A stretch of 64,000 nt of DNA, taken from NCBI GenBank assembly GCA_015680905.1, contig CM027385.1, positions 21,396,501 to 21,460,500 on the forward strand, written 5' to 3'. The notes under the pieces are model-generated. The model did not search any database, was not told the DNA's origin, and saw only the letters and a list, made by a program, of their open reading frames with translations. This document shows, in pieces, positions 22,761-34,395 of this stretch. The position numbers were made by a program, and so were the translations under genes. Positions within the stretch are counted from its first letter, which is position 1; each line of letters starts with the position of its first letter. The DNA is from Coptis chinensis. Taxonomy: Eukaryota; Streptophyta; Magnoliopsida; Ranunculales; Ranunculaceae.

Positions 22761-23640
22761 TCATAGCTGCTGGTAGCGGGTGCATGCTTTGCAATGTTCA
22801 TGTGCATCTCTAAATAGTGTTGGCCAATAAAATCCATACTGTAGAACCTTGGCCGCAGATTTCTTACCATTATAATGACCACCACAAGATTGTTCATGGT
22901 AGAAGGATAACACGTCATTGTGTTCCCAGTCGGGAATGCAACGACGGATCAGTTGGTCGGAATAATACTTGAAGAGGTAGGGATCATCCCAGAAATAAAA
23001 TTTCACAGTAGATAATAACTTTTTCTGGTCAGTACGAGACCAAGATGAAGGGACTCCTTCGGTAACTAGGTAGTTTACTACATTAGCGTACCAAGGAGAC
23101 GAAAAGACGGAATACAAGTGTTCATCTGGAAAGGAATCACAGATGGGTTTGGTATCATTATCGACATCACTGATGAGTCGTGATAAATGGTCTGCAACCA
23201 CATTCTCGCAGCCTTTTTTATCTCTAACTTCTAGAGTAAACTCTTGCAAGAGGAGGATCCATCGGATCAACCTCTGTTTGGCATCTTTTTTTGCTAATAG
23301 GTAACGAAGCGCTGCATGGTCAGTGTATACTATTATGGAAGAACCAACTAGGTAAGGACAAAACTTATCCAAAGCATATACAGCTGCGAGAAACTCTTTC
23401 TCAGTGGTGGTATAGTTATGTTGAACTTCATTAAGAGTTTTACTAGCATAGTAAATGACAATTGGCTTGTCCTCTCGGCGTTGCACTAGGACAGCTCCAA
23501 TAGCGTAGTCGCTCGCGTCACACATTAATTCAAAAGGTTTAGACCAATTAGATGGTTGAATTATAGGAGCGGTAGTCAGGGTGGATTTTAAGGTCTCAAA
23601 AGCTTGTTTGCAATTGAAAGTGAAGTCAAATACGATATCT
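22761..23640 (-). pseudogene. RNase H and integrase zinc-binding region of element A
   Basis: Starts near [13 protein letters not shown], with the RNase H pattern [15 protein letters not shown] and [12 protein letters not shown], then VVADHLSRL, then the HHCC zinc-binding part of integrase ([20 protein letters not shown]). The segment 22761-23525 is open for 254 codons. The gene as a whole is interrupted on both sides. Confidence 0.87.
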
Positions 23641-24793
23641 TTAAGCAGGAGATTTGTTAAAGTTAAGGTCGAGCAATCTTAGAGAAATCTTGAATAAATC
23701 TCATATAGAACCCTGCGTGTCATAAAAATGCCCGTATGTCCCGAACTATTTTTGGTAGCGGAAGAGAAGAAATTTTTTCAATCTTAGCTTTATCTACTTC
23801 GATTCTGTCATTTGAAACAATATGGCCTAGAACTATTCCTTTTGTAACAATAAAATGTCATTTTTCCCAATTAAGAACGGGATTTTTCTCTTCAAAACGT
23901 GCAAAAACCTTTTCAAGATTTGATAGACAACTATTGAAAGAATTACCATATATTGAGAAATCGTCCATGAAGACTTCTATAAAACGTTCAACCATATCAC
24001 TGAAAATGTGAAGCATACAACGCTGGAATGTACCAGGGGCATTGCAAAGGCCGAAAGGCATTCGTTTATACGTAAATATACCGAAAAGACAGGTGAAAGT
24101 TGTTTTTTCTTTATCCACAGGATCTATGACTATTTGAAAATATCCTGAATACCCATCAAGAAAACAATAATATGCATGACCCGCTAACCGTTCAAGCATC
24201 TGGTCGATAAAGGGAAGTGGGAAGTGATCTTTACGAGTGACCGCATTAAGTTTGCGATAGTTAATGCATATTCGCCACTTCACTAGAATACGAGCGGAGA
24301 TGCATTCATCTTTATCATTTTGCACAACTCTAATGCCAGACTTCTTGGGAACAACGTGTACTGGACTCACCCAAACACTATCAGAGATAGGGTAAATAAT
24401 ACCAACATCGAGTAACCTTAAAACTTCTTCTCAGACCACATCCTTCATGGTGGGATTTAGACGACGTTGCGGTTCACGCGACGTCTTTGCATTTTCTTCA
24501 AAATGTATGCGATGGGTGCATACACTAAGGTCAATGCCCTTAATGTCATCAAGAGATTATCCAATAGCAGAACGGTGTTTTTGAATGACATTAATTAAAT
24601 GGGATTCCTGATCGTCAGTCAATTGTGATGATATGATAATTGGGTGACTACCATCTGGATCAAGATGTACGTATTTTAATTCTGAAGGAATATGCTTTAA
24701 GTCAGGGGTGGGAGGAGTGGGTATTAAAGATTCTTGAGGAAAGTCATCTTCTATAGAGCAAACAGATTGATGTTCATCCAAGTTGCTTGACAA
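23641..24793 (-). pseudogene. Reverse transcriptase of element A
   Basis: Contains SELKYVHLDPDGSHP and HRSAIG upstream, then VSPVHVVPKKSG, WRICINYRKLN, PFIDQMLERLAGH, FLDGYSGYFQI, MPFGLCNAPGTFQRCM and the catalytic FMDDFSIYG. This order and wording are typical of Athila reverse transcriptase. A TAA replaces the Trp codon after HRSAIG (24557-24559), a TGA replaces an Arg codon near 24434, and further stops lie downstream. Confidence 0.9.
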
Positions 24794-24989
24794 GACGGTA
24801 GTAGGGTCAAATAGTAGTATTGACTCTAATAACGCGTTTACTTCCTGTGTATAAGCATCAACATCAAATCCAGAATCACCAAAGGAAAGAAATTGGTGTA
24901 CTTCATCGTCAGGAAAAGAGTTTGTTAAATATTCTTAAACAAGGCTGTCAACCAGGTTAACCTCACCATCATTGTTAGCCTCTGGAATT

Positions 24990-25923
24990 TGTTTCATCAA
25001 CTTGAACACATTAACCTCGATCAAAAGATTTCCAAAGGACATGGTCATGGAACCATCCCTACAGTTTATGAGAGCATTAGTAGTGGTGCTAGGAACGGAC
25101 GCCCTAATATGATAGGAATGGAGTCACAGGCAACTTCTGTATCTAAAATGACAAAATCGATAGGATAGTAAAAGTCTTGGACTTTTTACACAATGCCTTT
25201 TGGATACTTAATGGAACAATTTGCTGACTGCAAAGTCATGGTGGTAGGTTCAAGCTCATGAAGACCTAGTTGTTTGAATAAATAATATGGAAGTAAGTTC
25301 ACACTAGCTCCTAGGTCTAGTAGCGCAGTAGCCGTATATTTGTCACCTAATGTGCATGGAACTGTTGGTAAACCAGGATCCTTGTATTTGACTATACCAT
25401 TGTATTCGGTGATAGACAGAAATTGTTCGGTGAGAAACGCTTGTTGAGGAACATTGGTTTTCCTTTTTGTGGTGCACATATATTTCAAAAATTTTGCATG
25501 TTTTGGCAATTGTTTGAGGGCATTGAGAAAAGGTAAGTTGATTGTCAAATTCTTAAAAGTTTCTCGAATTTCATTAAAATTTTTGTCAGGTTTATTCTTT
25601 GCCAAACGGGCAGGAAACAGTGCTTTAGGGAGGAATTTGGCATAGGGATCCGCTTGCTCGTTTCCTAATTTTTGAGTTGGTGACTTTGTTGGACTTGGTG
25701 TTTCCATCGTAAGTTCATTATCAAAAACAAACTCATTGGAATCTCCAGTTACCTTTGGTTGATCATCTGGCATACAGATTTGATTGTTAACAGTTTTGCC
25801 AGATCGAAGAGTAGTTATTGCATTAACCTCACCTTGGTTTGGAAAATTTGTACCAGGTGCATTGGTGAGTTCAAAGGTAGTGTTTGCTGGCTTAGGGTTT
25901 GGAATTGCTTGTCTAGGAAACAC
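24990..25923 (-). pseudogene. Protease region of element A
   Basis: Holds the Athila hallmark NAITTLRSGK, the FKNLTINLPFLNALK segment and the aspartic protease site LLDLGASVNLLPYYL followed by KQLGL and LQSANCSIKYPKG. The Asp is in DLG rather than DTG/DSG, as usual for this lineage. A stop follows KGIV near 25186, and the ILGRPFLA part is only readable beyond it. Confidence 0.85.
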
Positions 25924-27405
25924 GCCTTTCTGACTCTTTTCTTGTGCTAATTGTTGAAGTGATTATTGGATAGATGTTAGTATTTGAGATTGTTAGTTCA
26001 TGTAAGCTAAGAAAGTCTTGCTTGTCCTATCAGTAGCGAGTGGCACAGGATGTGCAACAGGGACTAGTTCACGATTATTGCTGAGAAGTTGTTGATTATA
26101 GCCAGAACTGGGATTGGCTGGAACAAGGCTGCGGTTGTTTTGGTAGTTAGCATTGGAATTACTTTGAGACTGATTTTGACTTTGTTGGTAATACTAATTA
26201 TTTCCTTGGCGGTATGGAATAAAGTTGTTGGGTGGTCGAACAGGTGGATTGGCGAAACCTGGAGGAGCCATCTGTTGTGTATTTGGGCGCCAAGCGAAAT
26301 TCGAATGTTGTCTCCAAGGTGCATTAGGAATGCAGAATGCACATGCCTCTTCTGATGGTTGGGAAGGGGATGCATATAACAAGGGACAATAAGTATCAGG
26401 ATGGTCAGGACTGAGACAAAGGATACATGGGGAAGTGTTAACGTTCATGGCCTATTTTGGGAGTTGATCGTTTACTTGAACTGCAAGGGCATCTACTTTT
26501 TTAGTCAGGGATTCTATCAGATTTTTTAATTCGGGATCGGGTTTTACCTCAAAAATAAATGTAACTTTTGTAATAGTATCCTTATATGACCTAGAAGAAT
26601 CAGTGTTGCCCCAATATGTACCTCTTGTTGCTTGTTTTTCAAGAAAAGTATATGCTTCAGTAGCTCCTTTGTCCATGAAACAACTGCCGTTCATTATATC
26701 AAGAGTTTCTTTTTAATGATCGGAAAGTCCATTAAAGAATGAACGAACAAGAACAGCGGTGTCAAGCTGATGATGATGACATTCTAAAAGAAAATCAATA
26801 AATCGACTCCAGTCTTCCGTAAAGGATTCATGAGGATTTTGATGAAAGAATTGGATTTTCTGAAGCATTTCAGTAGTTTTCTTCTGAGTATAAAATTGTA
26901 GAATGAAAGCTTGCACAAGTTTATTTCATGTTTCTATGGATTGTGGTTGTTGTCCTGCTAGCCAAACTGACGCTTTATCAGCTAAAGTGAAAGGAAACAA
27001 CCTAAGCAAGACTTGTTTGGTAGAGACGGATGGATGGTGAAATGTTGTGGCTACTTGCTGAATCCTACGGATGTGATTATACGGTTTCTCATGGTCTAGA
27101 CCATGATAAACAGGTAACAATCCAAAAACGTTAGGCGGGATTCTAAAATCGCCGGCAATATCCTCGAGTTTGATGCAGGAAGAAGGTCTTTCCTGTAATG
27201 CAGTATAGATGTCCGAAAAGGGCTTCTCAGCTAGTGGAGTTTCGTCATCCAAAACGAATGAAGTTAATGGCAGTAAGAGATCTTGATGATTTTTATTAAT
27301 AGATGAAGAACTATGTTGAGGTGAGAACTTACACAAATGCTTATCGTATTTTCTCTTACGATAAGTATGTTCAAATTCTTTATTATGACCAGACCTTAAT
27401 CTCAT
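25924..27405 (-). pseudogene. gag of element A
   Basis: Starts MRLRSGHNKEFEHT at 27405. The capsid region carries DFRIPPNVFGLLPVYHGLDH, LLRLFPFTLADKASVWLAG and IQFFHQNPHESF; the nucleocapsid knuckle is CILCLSPDHPDTYC (CCHC), followed by an Asn/Gln-rich tail. Stops at 26926-26928 (TGA for Trp), 26713-26715, 26452-26454, 26194-26196 and around 25970-26000 fit Gln or Trp codons changed by one transition. Virtually no frameshifts are needed to read through. Confidence 0.87.
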
Positions 27406-28612
27406 GCAAGCATAAAATTAGATCTGATTCACCAAAAGAACTTATTATTATTTGAATTTTATTATTTCCTGAAGCATTAGAGGTTAACAATGTAGGCCTA
27501 AGATGTTGCTAACATAGCAGTGAAGCTAGGAATACGTGTGCATAAACCAATAGCCAGGTCACAAGAAAGATATGAGGGAGGATTTCCGTGCAAGCACGGT
27601 TCTAATTAAGTAACCTTAATCTTTTAATTTTCCTAGACACCGTTGGAATATGATTAAGATTTATGGGATTTTTTTTTTAATTAAAATTTATGTAAGGGAT
27701 AAAGGCACAATTTTTTTTTTAATTAAAATTTATGCATATAAAGTACAATCATGCAATCATGCAAATACAACTGATACGTATAGAATTGAAGTACAATCAT
27801 GCAAATACAACCTACTCATACATTGCTAGATACAGAAGCATGTGAAGATACTCTACTCATACATATTGAAATAGTAATAGGCAAGGTTGTATCATCAATA
27901 AATACTTCGATACTTACAGGCAAATACACATCAGTAATACGTATATGTAGGTTAAGAGACAAATATATATTACATATACATATATCTACGCTAACAGGCA
28001 AATTTATACTACACGAGTTCTGCATAATATTTTGATTCCGTCAATACTCATTGAGACTGCGTGTGTCATATACAGAGAAGGTTCATCTCGAAGGGCTTAG
28101 AAACAACTTACTCAACTCAGATTTAACCCTCGTTGGAATGTTCTCCTCTTTCATGACAAAATCAAATTATTAAACAAAACAGTTGACTCATACGTAGATA
28201 GATACTAAACATGCAAAACATCCACTTATACGTATATATAGATATAACCATGCAAAAAAGTACCACGGACATGTATATATATATTTAGATGCAGTTCATA
28301 ATCACTTAACCGTATATATATATTAACAGGCGTATTCACATGATTCATACATATTGCTAACCTAATACGCAAATAATAGTCCATTACCTACGACATAATA
28401 GATAACACATGTGAATCATACAATAATAATTTAATATTAGAACCTGTTAGCGTCTCGCAAGTCCGCCAAAGAAATGAAACAGTCGTTTCAACCCGTGGAT
28501 GTCCTGAACACCAAAAGGAATTGTGAAGTAGCAGTTGCAGTTGCAGAAACTTAGGTCCTTTTCTTGAATAAGCAAGACTAGTAGGTGCTTCTGTTGAAAA
28601 AATAGCAAAGTC
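27406..28612. other. Leader of element A, gag-proximal part
   Basis: Non-coding AT-rich sequence between gag and the insertion point of B, with irregular repeats of ACAGGCAAAT- and ATATATAC-like words around 27800-28330. It continues on the far side of B at 38727-39057. Confidence 0.6.
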
Positions 28613-28617
28613 AAAGA

Positions 28618-30419
28618 TGATAAGCGCATAAATGTTATATATTTACGCTCAATTTTATATTAGTTAGTTCGTTTAATTTATTCGTTTGATGTAGTTAGTG
28701 TATTTTTGGTGGTTTTACAGGAATTGGAGTTATTGATTAAAACTGCTGAAACTATCGAGATTCGGGATATTATTATTGCTTAACTTGTGGTTAGATTGAG
28801 GCTTAGTTGTTCAGTTCAATGGAGGTGCCCCGATATTGGGAATATACCGCTTATGGTTCCGCTAATGAGAATTGAGGCGTTATTGATTTGGACTTGGTAC
28901 CTTAGCACCTGATCATCGGTGAGAAACAAGGCCGAGACTATGGATATGAATATTGGTAAATGCACGTGAAGAATACAAACTTGCAAGCTATGGGCCAACT
29001 TTTCTTAAACCTTATTAAACCTCAGATCACAAGGTAACCTTACCTATATTTTAAACCTCGTATCACAAGGTTTATTTTTACCCTTGAATTTCTTTCTCCT
29101 AGACCGGCCATGTGGGATGGAATCAATAAAGGTGTTATAAAACCGCACCCATCAAGCTTTGAATTTCGGTATGCCTTTTTACTCAAAATCCCATACCCAC
29201 TAAAGGGCCACACCATTCCCCATCCGGCTTAATATATACCGTAGCAGTCCTTAGCTTCTTCTCCGTTTCCAATTAAGCGCGAGCAGAAAAACCCATCCCT
29301 CAATTCCAGCGATCAAATCTCCCAATCCGAATTTCATGCAAATCGACCTAAACAACTAAATAACCCACACACTACATTACCATAAACTCGACTCATTATC
29401 GCGAATAGGAAGGAAAACCCAAAACAAAGATCTCCTTTAAATCGGACTTGGATGAAACGAAACTCTTTTCGATCGACTTCAATTCTATTCAAATCAAACA
29501 CTGCTAAAACCGTAACCTCTATATATACAAGTAAAAACCAAAGAAAACTCTCTCCACAACACACGCCAGAATTAAGAACGGACAGAAAAGTGGAGGAGGA
29601 TTGGAGACGACGAAAACCGAGAACGAGGACGAAGGGAGGCCAAGGAGACTTCATCACGACATGAGTTTTCCTAACCTTTTCTTTACTTTCAGTTCCATTA
29701 TTATGACTTGCTAAATTATTTAGCTAGGGCTAAGATGAAGCCCTAACCTTTGATGTAATTATTTTGAGATTGGGTTTTATGGTTATAATAATAATTAATC
29801 TGTCAATCTTCTTTTCGTTACATTCTCGATCAATAGTTGTTATATTCTTGCACCTTGTATGTCAAGCATCCTAGGTAGTGTGAACTGATTAACTATTAAT
29901 CATAGCCTGATATCTATTGTCAATATCAAATTTAGATATTAGTTGTCGCTTAAAAGACAATTAATCTTTTAAGTTCGATCTCTAGTGCTGAATTTCGGAA
30001 GATGCTTTTATGTAATTGTTTTGTCACGATAACATCTTCGGGTAAACACCGAATTCTCATTCGAGTGTTTCTCGTATTAAACTGAAACATTGAACCCCAG
30101 TCCTAAAATATTTATTGAAAAGTCTAGAGTGGATTCTCAAGTCCTAGTTCCTCTCCAATCATCTGAACCAAATTCTTTAGTTAATTGCTTTCATAGAAAT
30201 TAGTTAAATTAAATAGTTTTAGATAATAGTGAATTCCAAACTTTCTCTAAACCACCATTGTTCGCATTAGGATAAATAATCAGTTAGTATTCAATTGTCT
30301 GAGTAGCAATCCACAGTGGGATCGACCGATTAAGCGAACTATATTCAACGATAGCTGTAAACTGCGGTATAATTAGGATTAGATTAGTCTATTAATTTAG
30401 ACCCACTAATTTTCTATCA
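28618..30419 (+). repeat. 5' LTR of element B
   Basis: Starts TGATAAGCGCATAAATG and ends TTTTCTATCA. Aligns end to end with the 3' LTR at 36917-38721. A TATATATA box at 29520-29527 is the likely promoter. After the LTR end I find no tRNA-Asp-type primer site; the next bases are AGTTTTTAGGCCC. Confidence 0.95.
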
Positions 30420-31091
30420 AGTTTTTAGGCCCATTTTGCGATTGATTGTAGTGGCACAATTGAGTTTTAAAGTCTTATTTATCGTAATTCATAGTTTAAG
30501 TTTAGTCGTAGTTATATTAATTCATAGTTTACGTATTTAATTTTAGTTATTTTTGCAGATAGTTAAGCAAAGATTTTTTCTTACAAAGTTGATAGTCGTG
30601 ATTTTGTTGTGGACTTTGTGAAGTTGCTTGCTGTCGTCACCCGGCGTCGCAAGTAGCCCTCGAAGGCTTACGCCGGAGGTACGTCTCTTTCCTTTGTGGG
30701 CTTAGACTTTGTTTGTTTTCCGTGTTTTGCTTGTTTTCATTGTTTCTTGCATCTAGGAAGGTTAAATCACCTTGACCAGCCTTAGGCATCTTGCATTAGG
30801 ACAGGTTTAGCCCGCTCACTAGGAAAGCCCTTTTGACACGTGGATCGAGTGGACGGTGCTTTTTGCACAAGAACCGGAATCGTGTTATTTGGGTTTAGGA
30901 GCAAATATATTAAACATTATTGAAAATTCAATCTGGTTTGAAATAAAATTGTTTGATATTATTTGTGTGTGTGCATCGTTTGCATTAATTATAGTCTTAG
31001 GTATTAAGTTAGTTTTCTTTTTGTTAGGGTGTCGTCCTATAGAGTCTTAAAATAAAAATAATAATAATAATAATTAAAAAAATAAATAAAA

Positions 31092-32762
31092 ATGGAAGGA
31101 GACAATAATAACGAAGTTGTTGCCCAAGTACCTAGATCCATTAAAGAGTTTATCTATCCCACTAGGACAACTCGACCATCTTGCATCGTTCCTCCACCGA
31201 CCAATGCTAATCATTTCGAGTTAAAGCCCAATCTGCTTGGGCTACTTCCTAAGTTTAGGGGAATGGATGAGGAAGATCCGTATCTTCACGTAAGGGAATT
31301 TGAGGATATCTGTGGGACTGTTAAGCTTCAACAGTTTAGTGACGATGCTATAAAATTGAAGTTATTCCCATTTTCCTTGAAAGAGAAAGCGAAGAGTTGG
31401 TTTCACACTCTTCCATCTAATTCTATCGCGACCTGGGAAAAATTATGCATTGTATTCTTAAAGAATTTTTTCCCTAATCATAAGGCAACTGCTTTTAGAA
31501 AAGTAATTTCATCTTTCTGCCAAAATGAGGGTGAGTCGTTGTGGAAGTGTATGGAGAGATTCAAAAACATACTCTTGCAGTGTCCTAACCATGGCCTTGA
31601 GAAAGGTAGACTGGTACAAATTTTTTATGAGGGCCTTGATTTTAATTCTAAGGCCATGGTTGAGACTATGAGTACGGGAGATTTTTGTGATAAGACTGTG
31701 GATGGTGCATGGTCAATTTTAGAAGACGTTGCTGAAAAGGTTCAGCAGTGGGAAACTAGTCGTGAACCTAAGAAGGTGGCTAGTAGTACTACAAAGAATG
31801 CTATGTTTCACGTTGATAAGGATTTTGACGCGAATGCTAAAATAGCTGCCTTAGTTAGAAGAGTTGAGGCTCTTGAGCTAGAAAAGGAGACAAAATCTCA
31901 AGCTCAAGTTAATAATGTTGAGACTCCTGGTTGTCTTTTGTGCGATAGTCTTGATCATGTTATTGATAATTGCCCTGGCGTGACTGCACAAGTCAATGCC
32001 TTTAACACATACCAGAACCCAAGCAATAACTCCTTTTCTAATAATAGTTATAACCAAGGGTGGCGTAATAACCCTAACTTGTCTTGGTCTAAAGGTATAC
32101 ACCAGGGAGGCCCCGTGGGTAACTCAAACCCAGTACCACAGTATGCACCTCAACCACCTAAACTTTCACCTATAGAAGAAGCCATTGCTCAATTATCACA
32201 AAACACCATGAAATTTCAGGCAACAACCCAACAGTTTATGCAAGCCAGTCAACTTGCTACTCAAGATAATGCTCAAGCCATTAGGAAGATTGAAGTCACC
32301 ATAGGTCAAATTGCTAATACTTTGAATGAAAGGGACAAGGGTAGGTTTCCTAGTCAGCCAGTGGCTAATCCAAAGGGTCAGTATGAGATAGGCTCTAACT
32401 TGAGCCAAGGGCACCACCATGAGCAAGTAAAGTCGATTACTACGCTTAGGAGTGGTAAACATGTTGATAATAAGGTTGAGATGCCTATGGTAGAGGTTAG
32501 GTCTGATTTGGGTGAACGTGAAAGTGAGGAGAGTGATATTAGTGGTCCTCATGCTAGTGAAGCTTCTAGGCAACCTTCTATTCCTGTAGAGTCTAGTCCT
32601 GTGCCACATTATATACCAAAAGCTCCTTTTCCTCAAAGATTGGTTCAAGTAACGAAAGGAATACAATCTAATGAAATTTTGGATGTTTTTAAAAAGGTTC
32701 ATATAAATATTCCATTTCTTGAGGCTATTAAGCAAGTTCCCTCGCCTATGCCAAGTTCTTAA
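31092..32762 (+). CDS. gag of element B
   Basis: Open for 556 codons from MEGDNNNEVV. The capsid part (about residues 50-200) has LKPNLLGLLPKFRGMDEEDP, LKLFPFSLKEKAKSWFHTLP and LKNFFPNHK, the Athila gag signature. A CCHC knuckle CLLCDSLDHVIDNC lies at about residues 281-294, followed by an Asn/Gln-rich region, and the Athila word TTLRSGKHVDNK near residue 450. The frame ends early at VPSPMPSS because of a small shift near 32745; the sequence just after it still reads as the expected linker to protease in another frame. It supplies the particle protein for this non-autonomous element. Confidence 0.9.
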   Translation: MEGDNNNEVVAQVPRSIKEFIYPTRTTRPSCIVPPPTNANHFELKPNLLGLLPKFRGMDEEDPYLHVREFEDICGTVKLQQFSDDAIKLKLFPFSLKEKAKSWFHTLPSNSIATWEKLCIVFLKNFFPNHKATAFRKVISSFCQNEGESLWKCMERFKNILLQCPNHGLEKGRLVQIFYEGLDFNSKAMVETMSTGDFCDKTVDGAWSILEDVAEKVQQWETSREPKKVASSTTKNAMFHVDKDFDANAKIAALVRRVEALELEKETKSQAQVNNVETPGCLLCDSLDHVIDNCPGVTAQVNAFNTYQNPSNNSFSNNSYNQGWRNNPNLSWSKGIHQGGPVGNSNPVPQYAPQPPKLSPIEEAIAQLSQNTMKFQATTQQFMQASQLATQDNAQAIRKIEVTIGQIANTLNERDKGRFPSQPVANPKGQYEIGSNLSQGHHHEQVKSITTLRSGKHVDNKVEMPMVEVRSDLGERESEESDISGPHASEASRQPSIPVESSPVPHYIPKAPFPQRLVQVTKGIQSNEILDVFKKVHINIPFLEAIKQVPSPMPSS

Positions 32763-32934
32763 AAGATTTGTGTAATCTTGTGAAACGTAAGATGCATGTG
32801 CAGAGAGAGCATTCCTTACAGAGCAAGTAAGCTCAATCATTCAATACAAAACTCCACCTAAGTTTAAAGATCCAGGTTGTCCCACCATTTCGTGTGTTAT
32901 AGGAAGCCATAAGATAGAGCAAGCTTTAGTTGAT

Positions 32935-34395
32935 TTGGGAGCGAGTGTGAATTTACTTCCCTATTCTGTTTATGTGCAATTAGGATTGGGAGAGCTTAAG
33001 TCCACTCCAATAACATTACAACTTGCTGATAGATCTGTTAAAATCCCTCGTGGTGTTATTGAAGATGTTTTGATTCAAGTAGATAAATTTTATTTTCCAG
33101 TGGACTTTGTGGTTCTTGATACTCAACCTGTCCAAAATTCTAAAGGAAATATTCCTGTGATTCTTGGTAGACCATTTCTGGCTACAGCTAATGCCATTAT
33201 AAATTGTAGGAATGGTGTCATGAAAGTTTCTTTTGGTAATATGACAGTCGAGCTTAATGTTTTTGATGTGAGCAAACAACTTGGAGAGTTAGAGAATATA
33301 TATGAGGTTAATATGGTCGAAACTGCTAGCAAACAATTAAGCACTAATAATGACACTAGTTCGATTTTGGATGATGATTTTTGGTTGTCTGATAGTGATG
33401 ATGATGATGTACTAAAAGTGGTAGTGCATACTCTATCTGATGAACTCTCTCTTGATAGTACTCTTGAAGTTAACTCTTCATGTCCTAATTCCATCGTCCC
33501 TCTCTCTAGTACTTCCACTCCATGTTTTGACCCTAGCTGTGTTGTTGTAGTGAATGACTTTCATGAGAAAGTTTCTAAGGATTATTTTGAGTTGTTAGAT
33601 AAAAATAAACAATTACTTGAGGAAAATGAGAAGTTGTCTGACCGGATGCTATCTCTTGAGAGTGAAAACATTGTTTTGAGTTCCAAAGCTAATGAGTTTA
33701 TGCATATTGCTAATAAATTGAAAGTGGAGAATGAAACTCTTAGTGATATGAATAAATCTTTGGAACATGAGTTTGACATGATCAAGGAAAGGCAAAAATG
33801 TATTGAAACTGATTTTGATCTTTTAAAGAAGAATTTCGACTCGAATGTGACATTTCCAAACCTGTGTAATGATGTTGAAATTTTGGATACAATCCCAAGT
33901 GTTGGGGAGTGTTCCAGTGATCACGATAGTCTTATTATTTGTTCTAAGTCAGCTCCATCTTCTTTAGAACGTGTCTCAACTACTACACCTTCCACTACTC
34001 ATATTGAACGTCCTAGGCCTCTTGTTGTTTGTTATTATTGTGGTGGTGAAGGGCATATTAAGTATCACTGTCAGGTTAGAAAACGAGCATTTCAGTTTTG
34101 GTATAAAGCTAATACTAGTGTAAACCAGGGTAACTCTGTGAACCAAGTTCCACAATTAGGTATTTCACCTCATGACCATCCTAGTAAGTTTGTCACATCT
34201 AATTCGCTTCCTAAGTCTTCTTTGGAATCTGCCTATAGTCTACCTATGACTCATACTAAGAAAAGAAATGTAAGATTTAAACAAACAGACCCTAGACACT
34301 TTCCAACTAATGTACGTACCGTTTGGGTGAGAAAAGATGACTTGAAAGTATTGTCAGATTTGCGAAGATCTCATGGCATTTTCACTATTTGTTAA
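32935..34395 (+). CDS. Protease fused to a coiled coil and CCHC knuckle, element B
   Basis: Readable in this frame from about 32808, after two frame breaks from gag; no ATG marks the start. Residues 1-115 are an aspartic protease (LGASVNLLPYSVY, LADRSVKIPRG, VILGRPFLATANAIINC). An acidic Ser-rich linker follows, then a coiled coil at about 200-305 (LLEENEKLSDRMLSLESEN). A CCHC knuckle CYYCGGEGHIKYHC lies at 366-379, and TVWVRKDDL is near the end. A normal Athila protease leads into reverse transcriptase; here that part is replaced. Coiled coil, CCHC and a VWV-K word resemble the gag C-terminal half of Copia (SIRE-type) elements, so I infer a fusion across superfamilies. No polymerase motif is present. 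Confidence 0.8.
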   Translation: MGASVNLLPYSVYVQLGLGELKSTPITLQLADRSVKIPRGVIEDVLIQVDKFYFPVDFVVLDTQPVQNSKGNIPVILGRPFLATANAIINCRNGVMKVSFGNMTVELNVFDVSKQLGELENIYEVNMVETASKQLSTNNDTSSILDDDFWLSDSDDDDVLKVVVHTLSDELSLDSTLEVNSSCPNSIVPLSSTSTPCFDPSCVVVVNDFHEKVSKDYFELLDKNKQLLEENEKLSDRMLSLESENIVLSSKANEFMHIANKLKVENETLSDMNKSLEHEFDMIKERQKCIETDFDLLKKNFDSNVTFPNLCNDVEILDTIPSVGECSSDHDSLIICSKSAPSSLERVSTTTPSTTHIERPRPLVVCYYCGGEGHIKYHCQVRKRAFQFWYKANTSVNQGNSVNQVPQLGISPHDHPSKFVTSNSLPKSSLESAYSLPMTHTKKRNVRFKQTDPRHFPTNVRTVWVRKDDLKVLSDLRRSHGIFTIC

